NCBI GenBank assembly: GCA_021845325.1
Contig: JAKBRR010000100.1
Coordinates: 1-6,492, forward strand
Direction of reading: 5' to 3'
Source of the DNA: Thermoplasmata archaeon
Lineage (GTDB): Archaea; Thermoplasmatota; Thermoplasmata; Thermoplasmatales; Thermoplasmataceae
Length of the DNA: 6,492 bases
In this document: piece after piece, positions 5,270 to 6,492 of the stretch
Position numbering within the stretch: the stretch's first letter is position 1
Layout: each line of letters opens with the position of its first letter
Translations under genes and position numbers: made by a program
The notes under the pieces: generated by a model
Seen by the model: the letters and a program-made list of their open reading frames with translations, nothing else
Told to the model about the DNA's origin: nothing
Database searches by the model: none

Positions 5270-6492
5270 ATGAAAATTGAAATAATGGTTCAGATAATAA
5301 ATGAACATTTAAAAGGCAGGACAGTTAGGGATATCGGAGAAGAGCTTGGAATCTCCAAGGATACAGTTAATAATGTGCTGAAGGAATGGAGAAATGGCAG
5401 GATCGCACATATGCAGAATGCTGTTCCTGATGAGGAATCTACCGTAGAACTGGCAAGATTTATGAAAAATCACAGCATTACACTGGAGGAAATACCAGAG
5501 GCTATAGTTCATTTATCAGAATTGCACAACATGGGTTATAGTCCTGAGAGGATCCTGTTCGTATTCAAGGTCTTGGCAAACATGACACCATATGATGCTA
5601 ACCTGTTGATAGATACAGTCAGAAGCATGAAGGAGCATAATGTCAAATTGCCAGAGCTTTCTTCTACCGTAAATGAACTCGAAGGGAAGAAGGTGACACT
5701 CACTGATCAGGTGGGAAAGCTGGAGCAAAGGAAAAATGATTTGGACATAGAAATAAAGGAGAAAGAGTCAAAAATTGCTGAACAGGATAAAATCGTTGAA
5801 TCAAAAAACAAGGAAATTCAGGTCCTTGAAAAAAATAAATATATGCAGAAAGACAAGCTGGAAAGATCAGAAAAATACTGGGAGAATGCAAAAAAACTTG
5901 GAATAAATTCTGACGATCTTGAGTATTTCATGGAGGAGGCTATTGATTTTGACTATAACATGGACCAGCTCAATGAGGCAGATTATATATTACGTTCTCT
6001 TGGAAATGTTAAAAATAAGCCAGAAATAATCTCAAAGATCTTTGATGCTGTTCTGTCCATGGATGAAAGTGGATGGGACATAGAATCCTTCATAAGAATG
6101 GCGTCAGGTATAAAGAATATAAAAGGAAGTAAAGATGAAACGGTAAAGGCTTTCTCAAACCTGGAAAGAGAATTAAGTGAAATCAGTAAAGGCGTTGAAG
6201 AAAAGAAGAAGGAAAAGGATGCCTTAGCCGGGAAAGTAAATGCCCTTGAGGCTGGAGAAAAGATTTATAAAAAACGATTGGCAGAAATGAACAATGAGAA
6301 AACCCGAATTGAGGCATCAGTAAAGAGCAGCGAGGAAAAACTGGAAAAAACAAGAAGTGAACTGAAAGATATTGAGGTGGAGAAAAATAAAGCAGAAAGT
6401 TTAATCCGATCTGGATACGCAGTTGTCGACCTTATGAAGGAGGGAAAGATAGATCCTGTGTATCTATCAATATTTGCCCATCCTGAAGATCT
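5270..6492 (+). CDS. HTH / coiled-coil protein, function unknown (3' end outside window)
   Basis: The ATG at 5270 opens 407 codons without a stop before the window ends. Residues about 16-40 (GRTVRDIGEELGISKDTVNN) form a clear helix-turn-helix of the resolvase/sigma-like type, implying DNA binding. Residues 52-128 are a compact helical region (ELARFMKNHSITLEEIPEAI, then MGYSPERILFVFKVLANM). Residues about 130-208 are a charged Glu/Lys-rich heptad stretch predicted to be a coiled coil. Residues 210-285 form a second globular helical segment (LGINSDDLEYFMEEAIDFDY). A second coiled coil covers about 290-380, and a helical segment (SGYAVVDLMKEGKIDPVYL) follows at the edge. There is no signal peptide, membrane segment or Walker A motif, so it is not an SMC or ATPase as far as visible. 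The layout resembles uncharacterised HTH/coiled-coil proteins that I recall from other archaea, often with several globular-coil alternations. A structural or regulatory DNA-binding role is inferred. A second start at codon 6 is less likely because it would trim the first helix. Confidence 0.85.
   Translation, partial: MKIEIMVQIINEHLKGRTVRDIGEELGISKDTVNNVLKEWRNGRIAHMQNAVPDEESTVELARFMKNHSITLEEIPEAIVHLSELHNMGYSPERILFVFKVLANMTPYDANLLIDTVRSMKEHNVKLPELSSTVNELEGKKVTLTDQVGKLEQRKNDLDIEIKEKESKIAEQDKIVESKNKEIQVLEKNKYMQKDKLERSEKYWENAKKLGINSDDLEYFMEEAIDFDYNMDQLNEADYILRSLGNVKNKPEIISKIFDAVLSMDESGWDIESFIRMASGIKNIKGSKDETVKAFSNLERELSEISKGVEEKKKEKDALAGKVNALEAGEKIYKKRLAEMNNEKTRIEASVKSSEEKLEKTRSELKDIEVEKNKAESLIRSGYAVVDLMKEGKIDPVYLSIFAHPED

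Noticed and set aside
5309..5891. Three open frames on - (5309-5512, 5516-5728, 5700-5891)
   Set aside because: They lie opposite the uninterrupted HTH/coiled-coil frame, and their translations look like reverse-complement shadows of Glu/Lys-rich codons.
1..6492. tRNA or rRNA genes
   Set aside because: No cloverleaf-like segment with a recognisable T-loop (GGTTCGAAT-type) and no conserved rRNA strings were seen on either strand by eye.

Overview
The window looks like archaeal DNA, most likely from a Thermoplasmatales-type organism (the Ferroplasma/Thermoplasma/Cuniculiplasma group). This is inferred from the low G+C content, heavy use of AGG/AGA and ATA codons, near-leaderless genes with TTTAAATA-like boxes just upstream, and the style of the insertion sequences. 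The species cannot be fixed from sequence alone.

Layout from left to right. (1) Bases 1-447 hold the C-terminal part of an IS4/IS5-superfamily DDE transposase on +, cut by the window edge. (2) Bases 714-2258 on - encode an apparently intact 514-residue polysaccharide/oligosaccharide flippase of the MOP (Wzx-like) superfamily. (3) Bases 2585-3883 are a complete but decayed ISL3-family insertion sequence. It has 24-bp imperfect terminal inverted repeats, a perfect 8-bp target duplication, and a transposase on - broken by three stop codons and two frameshifts. It also carries an Asp-to-Gly change at the expected first catalytic residue. (4) Bases 3884-4383 on - are the N-terminal half of a GT4-type glycosyltransferase. 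The ISL3 element entered its 3' end, but the sequence beyond the element carries no C-terminal domain, so the gene was probably already truncated. (5) Bases 4384-5269 have no convincing gene. They hold an unusual array of five TGTCT-containing units at an exact 11-bp period, and an inverted two-unit copy with the same 11-bp spacing about 180 bp further on. (6) From 5270 to the right edge a long open frame on + (407 codons, no stop) encodes an N-terminal helix-turn-helix followed by two long coiled-coil stretches.

The flippase and the glycosyltransferase remnant point to a former cell-surface glycan locus that has been eroded by insertion sequences. The HTH/coiled-coil gene is on the opposite strand, has its own promoter-like sequence, and appears unrelated to glycan export. 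The two observations most worth following up are the helically phased inverted repeat arrays and the HTH/coiled-coil protein.
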